Below, piece after piece: positions 29,142 to 37,806 of a stretch of 64,000 bases of DNA (position 1 is its first letter; each line of letters opens with the position of its first letter). Below the pieces are notes generated by a model that was given only the letters and a program-made list of their open reading frames with translations, did no database searches and was not told where the DNA came from. The translations under genes and the position numbers were made by a program. The DNA is from Chthoniobacter flavus. Lineage in GTDB: Bacteria; Verrucomicrobiota; Verrucomicrobiia; Chthoniobacterales; Chthoniobacteraceae. The stretch is from assembly GCA_945861435.1 (NCBI GenBank), contig CAMAUX010000018.1:1-64000 (forward strand). The letters run 5' to 3'.

Positions 29142-30830
29142 ATGGCATCTTCGAAGCGTATTTTTAGTCTCGATCTGGGAACCCAGACGGTGGGGTTGGC
29201 AGAGTTTCAGGCCGGTAAAACCGGAGGCCTGACACTTGTGGCCTATCGCGCGAGTGGTTTGCTCGCTGATCCCTCTGCTGATGGGACTCGCGTGCGCCAG
29301 ACGCAGATGGCTTTGGGCGAACTGGTGGAAGGAATGCGGGCGCGTGGGGCGACGGTGAACTATGCGATCTCGGCGCAATCGGTGTTCACGCGCTTTGTGA
29401 AACTCCCGGTGGTGGGGGAGGAGCAGGTGGATCAGATTGTCGGGTTCGAGGCTCAGCAGAATGTCCCGTTCCCGATCAATGAGGTGGTTTGGGACTATCA
29501 GTTGGTGGACGCGGGATCCGCGGAGATGGAGGTGGTGTTGGCGGCGGTGAAGTCGGATCTTTTGGAAGAGATCAACGGGGCGGTGGAGAGTGCGGGGTTG
29601 AGGACTGGCGTGGTGGATGTGTCGCCCGTAGCGCTCTACAACGCTTATCGGTATAACTATAGCAATGAGGACGGGTGCGTGCTTCTGGTCGACATGGGCG
29701 CGAGGACCACAAACCTTGTGTTTATTGAGGGGAGAAAAGTCTTCAGCCGGAGCATCCCGATTGGCGGGGCGAAGATCACGGAGGTGATCGCGAAGGATTT
29801 CACTGAAAACTTCAGCGAGGCAGAGGAACGCAAGAAGCGCGATGGGTTTGTGAGTCTGGGCGGCGCGTACGCGGATCCGGATGACGCGGACGTGGCCCGG
29901 GTTTCTAAGATGATCCGCAACTCGATGACGCGGTTGCACGCGGAGATCGGCAGGTCGATCAGCTTTTACCGCTCGCAGCAGGGAGGGTCGGCGCCGGGGC
30001 ACGTTTTTCTGTGTGGGGGGAGCGCTTCCCTTCCCTACATGAAGGAGTTCTTTCAGGAGAAACTTCAGGTTCCTGTGGAGTATTTCAATCCGCTGAGGAA
30101 TGTGGCTGTGGGCCCCGGACTCAATGCGGAGGAGATTGGGCGTCAGGCCTACATGCTGGGAGAGGTGGTGGGGTTGGCGCTGCGCCGCATCGCGAGCTGC
30201 CCGATGGAATTGGATTTGGAACCGCCCGGTGTGGCTCGGCGTAAGGCAGTGGCGAGAAGAGTGCCGCCACTTGTGCTGGCGGTGCTGTGCGTGCTGATGG
30301 CGCTCGCCGCTGGCTGGCTCTATTTTGAGCGGGCTGCGGCTCTGGCCGTTGAGATGGCGGAGAAGGTTGATCAGCAGTCGCTGCCTCTCAAGGATGTGGA
30401 GCGGAAGATTGCTGCGGCGCGGAAGTCCAGCAAGGCGCTGGAGGATGGGGTGGTGCCCCTTTTGCGGCTAGCGGAGGAGCGCGAGCACTGGGTCCGAATC
30501 ATCAATGACATCAACTCGCGCCTTACGGGCGATCTGGTGTGGCTGGTGGGATTCCGGATGGAGAGCGGTGTTGCAGATGCGAAGCCGGGCAGGCAGGGGA
30601 AATCCGGTAAGTCGGCTGCCAAACAGGTGACAGTTCCGCATCTGCTCCTAAGCGGCTTGTACCTGAGCAACCCAGCGGACGCGAAAGTGGTGGATGACTT
30701 TGTGGGAAAACTCAATGAGTCCGGCCTCTACACCGTGGGTGATGGGGGGGGGCGCTCAGTGCCAAACGATACGGAGTGGGCGCACGAGTTCTCCGTGCCG
30801 CTGATCCTTAAGAAGCCGGACGAAAAATGA
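29142..30830 (+). CDS. Amuc_1101-family PilM-like protein fused to a PilN-like segment
   Basis: 562 residues. The first part (to about residue 365) is an actin/FtsA-fold PilM ATPase: FSLDLGTQTVGLAEF phosphate loop, FVKLPVVGEEQVDQIVGFEAQQNVPFP, VLLVDMGARTTNLVF and HVFLCGGSASLPYM. A transmembrane helix follows (about 374-394). After it come a predicted coiled region and a periplasmic domain with LLLSGLYLSNPADAKVVDDFVGKL, like PilN. In type IV pilus systems PilM and PilN are usually separate proteins of the inner-membrane alignment complex. The stop overlaps the next start (ATGA), indicating translational coupling. Confidence 0.88.
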   Translation: MASSKRIFSLDLGTQTVGLAEFQAGKTGGLTLVAYRASGLLADPSADGTRVRQTQMALGELVEGMRARGATVNYAISAQSVFTRFVKLPVVGEEQVDQIVGFEAQQNVPFPINEVVWDYQLVDAGSAEMEVVLAAVKSDLLEEINGAVESAGLRTGVVDVSPVALYNAYRYNYSNEDGCVLLVDMGARTTNLVFIEGRKVFSRSIPIGGAKITEVIAKDFTENFSEAEERKKRDGFVSLGGAYADPDDADVARVSKMIRNSMTRLHAEIGRSISFYRSQQGGSAPGHVFLCGGSASLPYMKEFFQEKLQVPVEYFNPLRNVAVGPGLNAEEIGRQAYMLGEVVGLALRRIASCPMELDLEPPGVARRKAVARRVPPLVLAVLCVLMALAAGWLYFERAAALAVEMAEKVDQQSLPLKDVERKIAAARKSSKALEDGVVPLLRLAEEREHWVRIINDINSRLTGDLVWLVGFRMESGVADAKPGRQGKSGKSAAKQVTVPHLLLSGLYLSNPADAKVVDDFVGKLNESGLYTVGDGGGRSVPNDTEWAHEFSVPLILKKPDEK

Positions 30831-31885
30831 ACTGGTTCAAGGAAAACAAGTTTCTGGCCGTGGGGTTGGTCGTGGGTGTCTTGGGGGCTGCGGCTCTTGG
30901 TTATTTTCTCTGGGATGCTTCTGATCGGTACGCGGAGGCGGTGAATGATTTCCAAGGGAAATCTGCTGAGTTGGCCCGCTTGCGCGGCCTCTCGCCGTAT
31001 CCTGACCGTAAGAACTTGGATGTGATGGAGGCTCAGCGTGCCGATCTTCAAGATTCCATCGATAAACTCCATTCCTCCATTTCCTCGGCGCAGTTTCCAC
31101 TGGAGACGATGAGCGAGGTGGAGTTTCAAGACCGCCTCAAGGCGGCTGTAGTTCGTATTTCCGGCAACGCCGGGAAGGCTGGGGTGACGCTGCCTGAAAA
31201 GTTTTACCTTGGCTTCGATCAGTACCAAGCTGAACCGCCGAGGAAGGAGACCGCTCCGCAACTGGGCCGCCAGTTGAAGGCCATCGAGTGGGTGGTCGAT
31301 CTCATGATTTCCCAGCGGGTGAAGTCTCTGGATCGATTGGATCGCGTGGCTTTGCCCGAGGAGGAGAGTAAAGAAGGCAAGGGGAGGGGGAAGAACGCGA
31401 AGGCCGGGGAAAAGGCTGAGCGGGTTGAGAAAGCTGAAAAGGCGGAGGGGGCGGAGAAGGCTGAGAAGGAGGAGGGATCGCTAGTGCGGCGGGAGACATT
31501 TGAGATTCATTTTCGTTCTGAGCAGCCGGCCTTCCGGGAAATTCTGAACCAAATCGCCCGTTCTTCGCAGCAGTTTTATGTGGTGACTGAGTTGGAGGTG
31601 AAGAACGAGAAGGACAAGGGACCTCTGCGAGCGACTGATGCCCCTGATGCTCCTTCCGCGGAGTCGGTGCCTCCTGCTGTTGGGGGGACGGAACCGGCCC
31701 CTACGGGTGATGGGACGCCGTCTAAATTGGGGAAGGCTTTGAAGTCGCCGCCAAAGGGGGATGGGTTGAGGTCGATCGTTGGGGACGAATTGATCGAGGT
31801 GAGCCTCCGAGTGGACGCGGTGCACCTACAAGAGGGCAAGCAACCTGATAGCGGAACAGCCAAGAAGGGTGGCAAGGGCAGGTGA
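30827..31885 (+). CDS. Amuc_1100-family pilus-like membrane protein
   Basis: 352 residues. Short cytoplasmic MNWFKENKF, one transmembrane helix (about 8-28), then a coiled segment with SAELARLRGLSPYPDRKNLDVMEAQR and a periplasmic domain, the layout of Amuc_1100 and of PilN/PilO-type proteins. The Akkermansia protein is the well-known host-interacting surface protein; no such activity can be inferred here. An unusual Lys/Glu/Ala-rich stretch (about 178-220) with repeats of the EKAEKAEG type sits between the two halves of the periplasmic domain, and a Pro/Ala/Gly-rich linker precedes the C-terminal strand EVSLRVDAVHLQEGK. Overlaps both neighbours by a few bases. Confidence 0.82.
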   Translation: MNWFKENKFLAVGLVVGVLGAAALGYFLWDASDRYAEAVNDFQGKSAELARLRGLSPYPDRKNLDVMEAQRADLQDSIDKLHSSISSAQFPLETMSEVEFQDRLKAAVVRISGNAGKAGVTLPEKFYLGFDQYQAEPPRKETAPQLGRQLKAIEWVVDLMISQRVKSLDRLDRVALPEEESKEGKGRGKNAKAGEKAERVEKAEKAEGAEKAEKEEGSLVRRETFEIHFRSEQPAFREILNQIARSSQQFYVVTELEVKNEKDKGPLRATDAPDAPSAESVPPAVGGTEPAPTGDGTPSKLGKALKSPPKGDGLRSIVGDELIEVSLRVDAVHLQEGKQPDSGTAKKGGKGR

Positions 31886-31887
31886 CT

Positions 31888-32976
31888 ATGGAGTGGATCA
31901 AAAAAAACTACGATCGCGTGGTGCTCGGCCTTGCTGGAGGGCTTCTGGCGGGTGTCTCGGGAGTGCTATACATTTGGATTCAGGATTTTGGAGCCACCTT
32001 TGATTCTGCCCGCACCCCGCCTGTCCGGAGCGACAAGATCGCGCCATTGGACAAGCAGCCTTTGGTGGATGCTATTCGACGGGTTTCTGAGCCGGCAAAA
32101 TGGGCGGTGGAAGAGAATGGAGGATCTTTGTTTGTTGCGAAGCCCCACTTCATTGATCCCAGCACAAAGCGGCCGCGGCGTGTGGGCGACAGTGGAGGAA
32201 TGGTGCATCCGCCGGTGCCGGACAAGTGGCTCCTGGCGCATGGGCTCAAGGTCCTATCCCCAGGGGTGCTTGAAGAGGACCCGGACAAGGATGGTTTCAC
32301 CAATCTGGAGGAGTATCTGGGGGGGATGGCCGCTCCGCCTCCAGCCGGCGAGGCGCTGAGTTCGACGGATCCGATGGACCCCAATTCGCATCCTGAGTAC
32401 CGCAGCAAGCTGTTCTACAAGCAATTCATTCTGCAGGTGTTCAAGTTCAAGTTTGAGACTTACAACGGGGATCCGAAGAAGGAGGTGGAGGCTTTGCGGT
32501 TTCAGATCAATCCATTGGGGCGTGGCAAGTCACAGTTTCTCCGAATGGGCGAAACGGTGGCGGGGACGATGTATAAGGTGGACAAGTTTGAGTACAAAAC
32601 CCGCGCCAACCCAAAGACGGGGGCCACGGATGATGTTTCGGTGATCACCCTGCGCAGCGGGGATACGGATCAAACGGTGGAACTGGCACAGGGGTCGGTG
32701 GTGGAGTCTCCAGATTCCTACGCGGTGCTCACCTACGCTGTTCCCAAGACCCCGGTGGACTTCAAGGTGGTTCGGGACAGGGAGTTCGTGCTGGATCCGC
32801 TTTCTGCCAGCCCTCTTCAGGCAGGGGCGACCGTTCCCGATGGGGCTGAGGCGTACAAGATCGCTGATATCAAGAAAGATCAGGTCATTATTCGCCGGCC
32901 TTCGGGTGAGGAGTTTGTTTTGACTTTGCAGGTGGTTTCCGGCGCGAGTCCGGCTGGAGTTATCCCTGCGAAGTGA
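31888..32976 (+). CDS. Amuc_1099-family pilus-like protein
   Basis: About 362 residues from ATG 31888 (an overlapping GTG at 31882 would couple it to the previous stop). One N-terminal transmembrane helix (YDRVVLGLAGGLLAGVSGVLYIW), then a periplasmic region. A Ca-binding-like motif DPDKDGFTNLEEYLGG lies at about residues 130-145. The second half is beta-rich with two similar blocks (YKVDKFEYKTRANPKTGATDDVSVITL and EAYKIADIKKDQVIIRRPSGEEFVLTL), which look like a duplicated PilP-like or homology-region domain. Role inferred from locus order between Amuc_1100- and Amuc_1098-like genes. Confidence 0.8.
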   Translation: MEWIKKNYDRVVLGLAGGLLAGVSGVLYIWIQDFGATFDSARTPPVRSDKIAPLDKQPLVDAIRRVSEPAKWAVEENGGSLFVAKPHFIDPSTKRPRRVGDSGGMVHPPVPDKWLLAHGLKVLSPGVLEEDPDKDGFTNLEEYLGGMAAPPPAGEALSSTDPMDPNSHPEYRSKLFYKQFILQVFKFKFETYNGDPKKEVEALRFQINPLGRGKSQFLRMGETVAGTMYKVDKFEYKTRANPKTGATDDVSVITLRSGDTDQTVELAQGSVVESPDSYAVLTYAVPKTPVDFKVVRDREFVLDPLSASPLQAGATVPDGAEAYKIADIKKDQVIIRRPSGEEFVLTLQVVSGASPAGVIPAK

Positions 32977-33083
32977 GCTTGGCGAATATGATAAGATTAA
33001 GGAATCTTGACCGGCATCACTAGACTTGCCCCCCAATCGATGAACGTCCACCCTCACTGGCTACAAAACGCGGAGATCTTTCC
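32977..33083. promoter_or_regulatory. Spacer before the secretin gene with a short hairpin
   Basis: A 107-base gap interrupts an otherwise tightly packed operon. It contains a perfect inverted repeat AAGATT-AAGG-AATCTT (32993-33008) in AT-rich sequence. This could be an operator, an mRNA processing site or a weak attenuator adjusting secretin dosage; nothing further is visible. Confidence 0.3.
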
Positions 33084-35888
33084 ATGACCAGCCCCCTCCA
33101 GACAAAGATTTTAGCTACTCTCACCTGTTTGCTGGGGCTTTCTCGGTTGGTGAGTGCTGCGCCTCCGGCCAAAAACCTCGATCATGTCTCTCGCGCCTTG
33201 GAAGTGAGTGCTGCGCCTCCGGCCAGAACCCTCGATCATGTCCCTCGCGCGTTGGAAGTGAGTGCTGCGCCTCCGGCCGGAAACCTCGACCGTGTCTCTC
33301 GGGCGGGTGAGACGGACGCCTACCGAGCGAATCTGCAAATGGGCCTTGAGATGGTCGATAGGATGAGTGCAGAGGCAAGGGGGATGGAGGCGTCGAAAGA
33401 TTACTTCAACGCCTTCTATCGTTATCAAGACGCCTGCGATCGGGTGAAGAAGGATAGCAAGGAGGGGGCGCCTGCATTTGTCTCTGTGTACAGCTCACTC
33501 GTGGAGGGAATGTACCGGACGGGTGTGAAACTCGCTGAGCAGCGCATTACCGAAGGGCGTTATGCGGACGCTGAGGAGACCCTGAACATCATTCTTTCCG
33601 GGAAGTACATCGTTGGCAACGGTCGAGTCCCCCGGGATGCGGTGGTCCTGATGGCCCGCCTTGAGACCCCGGGCTATTTCAACAAGACGATCACCCCGAA
33701 GTTTCGTGCGAGCATTGAAGACGTCAAAAAGTGGTTGATGGAGGCGAACGACTTCTACAACACCGGGCGTTTCGACATGGCATTCAAACGTTGCGAGCAG
33801 GTGCTTGGAGTCGACAAGTATAACATCGCGGCGCGGCGCATGGAGGAGAAGATCAATGACGCGCGTTCCCGCTATGCAGCAAACGCCTACAACGAGGCGC
33901 GATCCCGTGCGATCTGGAAGGTGGACGATGCCTGGGGCAGCCCGGTTCGTAAGTTTGGAACCAAGCAGCAGGGGACCGTGGTTCAGGAGGGCACAGATAC
34001 TGCAGGAACGGCCAAGATCAACGCGAAGCTGAGTAGAATCATTATTCCGAAGTTGGACTTTAAGGAGGCCAGCATCCGCGAAGCGGTGAAGTACCTCACG
34101 GAGGAGAGTCAGAGGCTTGATGTGACGGAGCAGGATCCGTCGCAGAAAGGCGTTAATATCGTCCTGAAGCTGGATGGTGGAATGGCTATTCCCGCCCCAG
34201 GCGGAGCGGCCGGGATTGCGCCCCCGGCGGATGCGGCCGGTATGGCTGCTGCGGCGATTCCTGGTTTGGAGGCGCCTCCTGCTGGTGCCATGGGTGGAGG
34301 GGCGATGGGTGTCGGCGGGATGGGGGGGGGGAATCCAGCCGATACGCCTATTACTCTGAGTCTTCAGCAGGTGCCTTTGCTAGCCGCGTTGAAATACGTC
34401 ACGCAGATGGCGAACCTCAAATACAAGGTGGAGACCTTTGCGGTTTCTGTGGTTCCGATGAACGTGAACACGGACACGCTGGTGACGAAGACTTACAAGG
34501 TGCGTCCAGGATTCATCGGTACGAAGCCGATCGGCGGAGGAGGTGGAGCGCTTGATGCGGGGCCTGCGGCGGACCCCACCAAGGGTGGCACCGCGATTGC
34601 GGGACGTTTGGACGCAAAGGAGTACCTTATGGCGAGCGGTGTCAATTTTCCGCCCGGCGGTGCTGCGAACTATCAGGCATCGACAAGCCAGTTGATGGTG
34701 CGCAACACGCCGGAGAATTTGGAACTGGTGGATGCGCTTGTTGAGAACAGCGAGGGGACTGCGATTCCCGCGCAGGTGGAAATCGAGGCGAAGTTCGTTG
34801 AAATCACCCAGAACAACCTCAAGGAACTCAGCTTCGACACCTTGTTAGGACGATTCAACATCGGGAACGACAACCTTGCCGGAAGCGGTGGAACCCAGGG
34901 CACCTCGCCGCAGTTGAACAACGCAGACTATCCATTTGTTCGACCCGGTGTCACCCCCACGGCTGTGGGAACCTATCCGGTGACTGCGGGCAACCGTTCC
35001 GGCGGCAACGCGCTCAGCTCGAATGCGATTGACGCGCTGCTTTATGGGGTCAAGGGGAACTCGGCTGTGGCTCCCGGGATTTTTGGTCTCGCGGGGATCT
35101 TCACGGATCCGGAGTTCCAAATTGTGATCCGGGCTTTGAATCAGAAGAAGGGCGTGGATCTTCTTTCCTCACCGCGCGTCACGACGAAGAGCGGGAACAA
35201 GGCCCAGATTGAGATCATCCGGGAATTTAGGTACCCGACGGAATTCGACCCTCCTCAACTCGGGGGTCAGGGTGGTGGTGGTGGAGCCGCGGCTGGAGGG
35301 GCTGCCGTTGTGGGTGTGGGTGGGCCGCAGTTCAGCCAGCCTGTGACGCCAACCACGCCCACAGCCTTTGAAACCCGCAACACGGGCGTGACTTTGGAAG
35401 TGGAGCCCGTGATTGGACCGGATGGATACACCATTGACCTGACTCTCCAGCCCCAGGTGGTGGAGTTCGAGGGTTTCGTGAATTATGGCAGTCCTATTCA
35501 GACCACTTCGGTGACTGCGCTGGGGATCTCGCAGACGACTATCCTCACACCGAACGTGATCAATCAGCCGATTTTCAGCGTGCGGAAAGTGACCACGTCT
35601 GTGACTGTCTTCGACGGTGCGACGGTGGTTCTTGGCGGCTTGATGCGTGAGGATGTGCAGAAGGTGGAAGACAAGGTGCCTGGATTGGGCGATATCCCGC
35701 TGGTGGGGCGCCTGTTCCGCTCCAGTATTGATCAGCATGTAAAGCGCAATCTCATCATCTTCATTTCCGCGAGGCTCTTTAGTCCCACGGGTGATCCCGT
35801 CCACCCTGAGGATGAGTCTGAGGAGATGGTGGAGGTGATTTCCCGACCGGAGGTCAGCGCTCCTGAGTTGCCGCTGATGCCCAAGTAG
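33084..35888 (+). CDS. Amuc_1098-family secretin (type IV pilus-like outer membrane channel)
   Basis: 934 residues. Signal-like N-terminus (TKILATLTCLLGLSRLVSA), three 18-residue repeats (23-76), then a helical TPR-like region (about 80-300), N-domains (FKEASIREAVKYLTEE) with Gly/Ala/Met-rich linkers, and the secretin core. The core has VEIEAKFVEITQNNLKEL, DLLSSPRVTTKSGNKAQIEI and the signature VFDGATVVLGGLMRED...VPGLGDIPLVGRLFR (about 842-890) ending in NLIIFISARLF. This is the outer-membrane pore of the system. Gly-rich insertions at about 395-420 and 730-750 are striking. CoaE begins 7 bases after its stop. Confidence 0.92.
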   Translation: MTSPLQTKILATLTCLLGLSRLVSAAPPAKNLDHVSRALEVSAAPPARTLDHVPRALEVSAAPPAGNLDRVSRAGETDAYRANLQMGLEMVDRMSAEARGMEASKDYFNAFYRYQDACDRVKKDSKEGAPAFVSVYSSLVEGMYRTGVKLAEQRITEGRYADAEETLNIILSGKYIVGNGRVPRDAVVLMARLETPGYFNKTITPKFRASIEDVKKWLMEANDFYNTGRFDMAFKRCEQVLGVDKYNIAARRMEEKINDARSRYAANAYNEARSRAIWKVDDAWGSPVRKFGTKQQGTVVQEGTDTAGTAKINAKLSRIIIPKLDFKEASIREAVKYLTEESQRLDVTEQDPSQKGVNIVLKLDGGMAIPAPGGAAGIAPPADAAGMAAAAIPGLEAPPAGAMGGGAMGVGGMGGGNPADTPITLSLQQVPLLAALKYVTQMANLKYKVETFAVSVVPMNVNTDTLVTKTYKVRPGFIGTKPIGGGGGALDAGPAADPTKGGTAIAGRLDAKEYLMASGVNFPPGGAANYQASTSQLMVRNTPENLELVDALVENSEGTAIPAQVEIEAKFVEITQNNLKELSFDTLLGRFNIGNDNLAGSGGTQGTSPQLNNADYPFVRPGVTPTAVGTYPVTAGNRSGGNALSSNAIDALLYGVKGNSAVAPGIFGLAGIFTDPEFQIVIRALNQKKGVDLLSSPRVTTKSGNKAQIEIIREFRYPTEFDPPQLGGQGGGGGAAAGGAAVVGVGGPQFSQPVTPTTPTAFETRNTGVTLEVEPVIGPDGYTIDLTLQPQVVEFEGFVNYGSPIQTTSVTALGISQTTILTPNVINQPIFSVRKVTTSVTVFDGATVVLGGLMREDVQKVEDKVPGLGDIPLVGRLFRSSIDQHVKRNLIIFISARLFSPTGDPVHPEDESEEMVEVISRPEVSAPELPLMPK
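33150..33311 (+). repeat. Three 54-bp in-frame repeats in the secretin gene
   Basis: Three consecutive 54-base units encode VSAAPPAKNLDHVSRALE, VSAAPPARTLDHVPRALE and VSAAPPAGNLDRVSRAGE, immediately after the predicted signal sequence. DNA identity between units is very high, so the expansion is recent. The unit includes GAGTGCTGCGCCTCCGGCC, which looks more like an intergenic repeat captured in frame than like conserved protein. Confidence 0.9.
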
Positions 35889-35894
35889 TCCGGC

Positions 35895-36497
35895 ATGCCG
35901 GTGCTGGGAATCACCGGGGGGATAGGCACGGGCAAGTCTTCGGTGACGGAGATCTTGGCTGGGCAACTTGGGGCCGAGGTGTTTGATGCGGACGCTGAGG
36001 CGCACCGGTTGATTGCGGGTGATGCGGCTGTGCGTGAGGGGATTCAAGGGTTGCTTGGAACTGGGGTTTTTGGGGGAAGCCCTGCCGAGGAGCGGCGCCG
36101 CATCCGGGACAGGGTTTTTGGGAATGCCGATCTGAGGAGGGAGTTGGAGGGGATACTTCACCCGCGGATTCGTCTGGCGTGGCAGGGGCGAGCGGAGGCA
36201 GTGAGGGCGAAAGGGGGCTGGCTTTGTGTGGACATCCCGCTATTATTTGAGACTGGAGCGGGAGCCTTGTTTGAGCGGACCATAGTGGTGGCCTGTTCGG
36301 CGGAGGTGCAACGTTCCCGGCTGCGGGAGCTGAGAGGGTTGAGTGAGGGACTGGCAGATAAGATCATTGCCAGTCAGGCTGACTTGCGTTTGAAGATCCG
36401 CGCCGCCGACCATGTGATATGGAATGATTGGACTCTGGCCGTGGCGGGCAGCCAGTGTGAGTTGCTCAGCGCCTGCCTGAAAGCATGTTATGGATGA
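35895..36497 (+). CDS. coaE: Dephospho-CoA kinase
   Basis: Final step of coenzyme A synthesis: phosphorylates the 3'-hydroxyl of the ribose in dephospho-CoA. The 200-residue protein has the P-loop GITGGIGTGKSSV, the FDADAEAHRL substrate motif, LEGILHPRIR and VDIPLLFETG, all typical. It starts 7 bases after the secretin stop and its last eight bases overlap the rho start, so it is probably translated from the same transcript as the pilus-like genes or a shared operon. Confidence 0.94.
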   Translation: MPVLGITGGIGTGKSSVTEILAGQLGAEVFDADAEAHRLIAGDAAVREGIQGLLGTGVFGGSPAEERRRIRDRVFGNADLRRELEGILHPRIRLAWQGRAEAVRAKGGWLCVDIPLLFETGAGALFERTIVVACSAEVQRSRLRELRGLSEGLADKIIASQADLRLKIRAADHVIWNDWTLAVAGSQCELLSACLKACYG

Positions 36498-37806
36498 ACC
36501 CCTTGTGACTGATGAAGTGGATGCGGCCGCCGAGGCGCGCACCCGTATTCCTGCGGAGTTGTGGATGGACGAGCTGAATGCCGAGCCTTTGAACGGGCTT
36601 CTGGAGAGGGCGGAGACCCTCGGGCTTCGTCTCAATGCGGATAAGACGCGCCATCAGATCGTGGTGGAATTGTTGCGCGCTTACGCCGGAAGAGGCACGC
36701 AACTCTATGCGGAGGGGATCCTGGAATTGGGTCCGCAGGGGAGCGGGTTCCTGCGTTGGCCGCGCTTCAACTTTCGTTCGCTGCCGCAGGACGTGTACGT
36801 GCCTGTTCAAGTCGAGCGCCAGTTTGGGTTGCGCGCTGGCAACAAGGTCGCGTGCAGGATCCGGATGGCTCGTGACCGTGAGAAGTTCATTGCGCTGGAT
36901 GAGGTGCTGAGCATTGAAGGCGTGCCAGTCGGACAGTGGCAGGAGACCACGGAATTTGAGCGTTTGACGGCGCTGCACCCGTGCGAGCGCATTGTTTTGG
37001 AGCGACCCGGTTCCATTACCACGAGGGCGGTGGATTTGGTGGCTCCGCTTGGACGCGGGCAGCGGGGGCTGATTGTGGCCCCGCCTCGTACGGGGAAGAC
37101 GATTCTGTTGAAGGATATCGCGCGGGCGATTCTTGCTAATTCGCCGGAGACCTGCCTGATCCTGCTGCTCATTGACGAGCGGCCGGAGGAGGTGACGGAC
37201 TTCAAGAACTCGCTGGAGAACTGCGAGATCTACAGCTCGACGTTTGACGAGAACGCGCAGCGTCACACGCAGGTGGCGGAAATGGTCAGCGAGCGGGCCA
37301 AACGTCTCGTGGAGTTGCACCGTCATGTGGTCATTCTTCTGGACTCCATCACCCGCCTTTCGCGGGGGTATAACAACATGATGGGGGGGAAGGGGCGCAC
37401 GATGTCCGGGGGTATCGATTCGAAGGCGCTGGTCAAACCGAAGAAGTTCTTCAGCGCTGCGCGCAACACGGAGGAGGGGGGGAGTCTGACGATTCTTGCG
37501 ACGGCCCTGATTGAGACGAACAGCCGTATGGATGATCTGATTTTCGAGGAGTACAAGGGGACGGGAAATATGGAGATCCGTCTGGATCGGCATCTGGCGG
37601 ACAAGCGGTTTTTCCCGGCGCTGAATATTCTCGCGTCGGGCACCCGCCGGGATGAGTTGCTGTATCATCCGCAGGAGTTCGCCAAGATTCAGGTGTTGCG
37701 CAAGCAGTTGGCGGCGCTGCCTCCCATGGAGGCCACTGAGATCCTGCTGCATGCAGTGCGTTCGACGAAGTCCAACGCGGAGCTTCTTCTCACAGGTTTG
37801 CGCTGA
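36490..37806 (+). CDS. rho: Transcription termination factor Rho
   Basis: Hexameric RNA-dependent ATPase that ends transcription. The 438-residue protein has an N-terminal Rho-N helical part (LNGLLERAETLGLRLNADKTRHQIV), the RNA-binding cold-shock domain (EGILELGPQGSGFLRWPRFNF), Walker A APPRTGKT, Walker B ILLLIDERPEEVTD, the Q-loop GGIDSKALVKPKKFF and R-loop GTGNMEIRLDR. It lacks the long insertions of some GC-rich lineages. It overlaps coaE by eight bases, and its stop codon overlaps the start of the next gene. Confidence 0.96.
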   Translation: MDEPLVTDEVDAAAEARTRIPAELWMDELNAEPLNGLLERAETLGLRLNADKTRHQIVVELLRAYAGRGTQLYAEGILELGPQGSGFLRWPRFNFRSLPQDVYVPVQVERQFGLRAGNKVACRIRMARDREKFIALDEVLSIEGVPVGQWQETTEFERLTALHPCERIVLERPGSITTRAVDLVAPLGRGQRGLIVAPPRTGKTILLKDIARAILANSPETCLILLLIDERPEEVTDFKNSLENCEIYSSTFDENAQRHTQVAEMVSERAKRLVELHRHVVILLDSITRLSRGYNNMMGGKGRTMSGGIDSKALVKPKKFFSAARNTEEGGSLTILATALIETNSRMDDLIFEEYKGTGNMEIRLDRHLADKRFFPALNILASGTRRDELLYHPQEFAKIQVLRKQLAALPPMEATEILLHAVRSTKSNAELLLTGLR

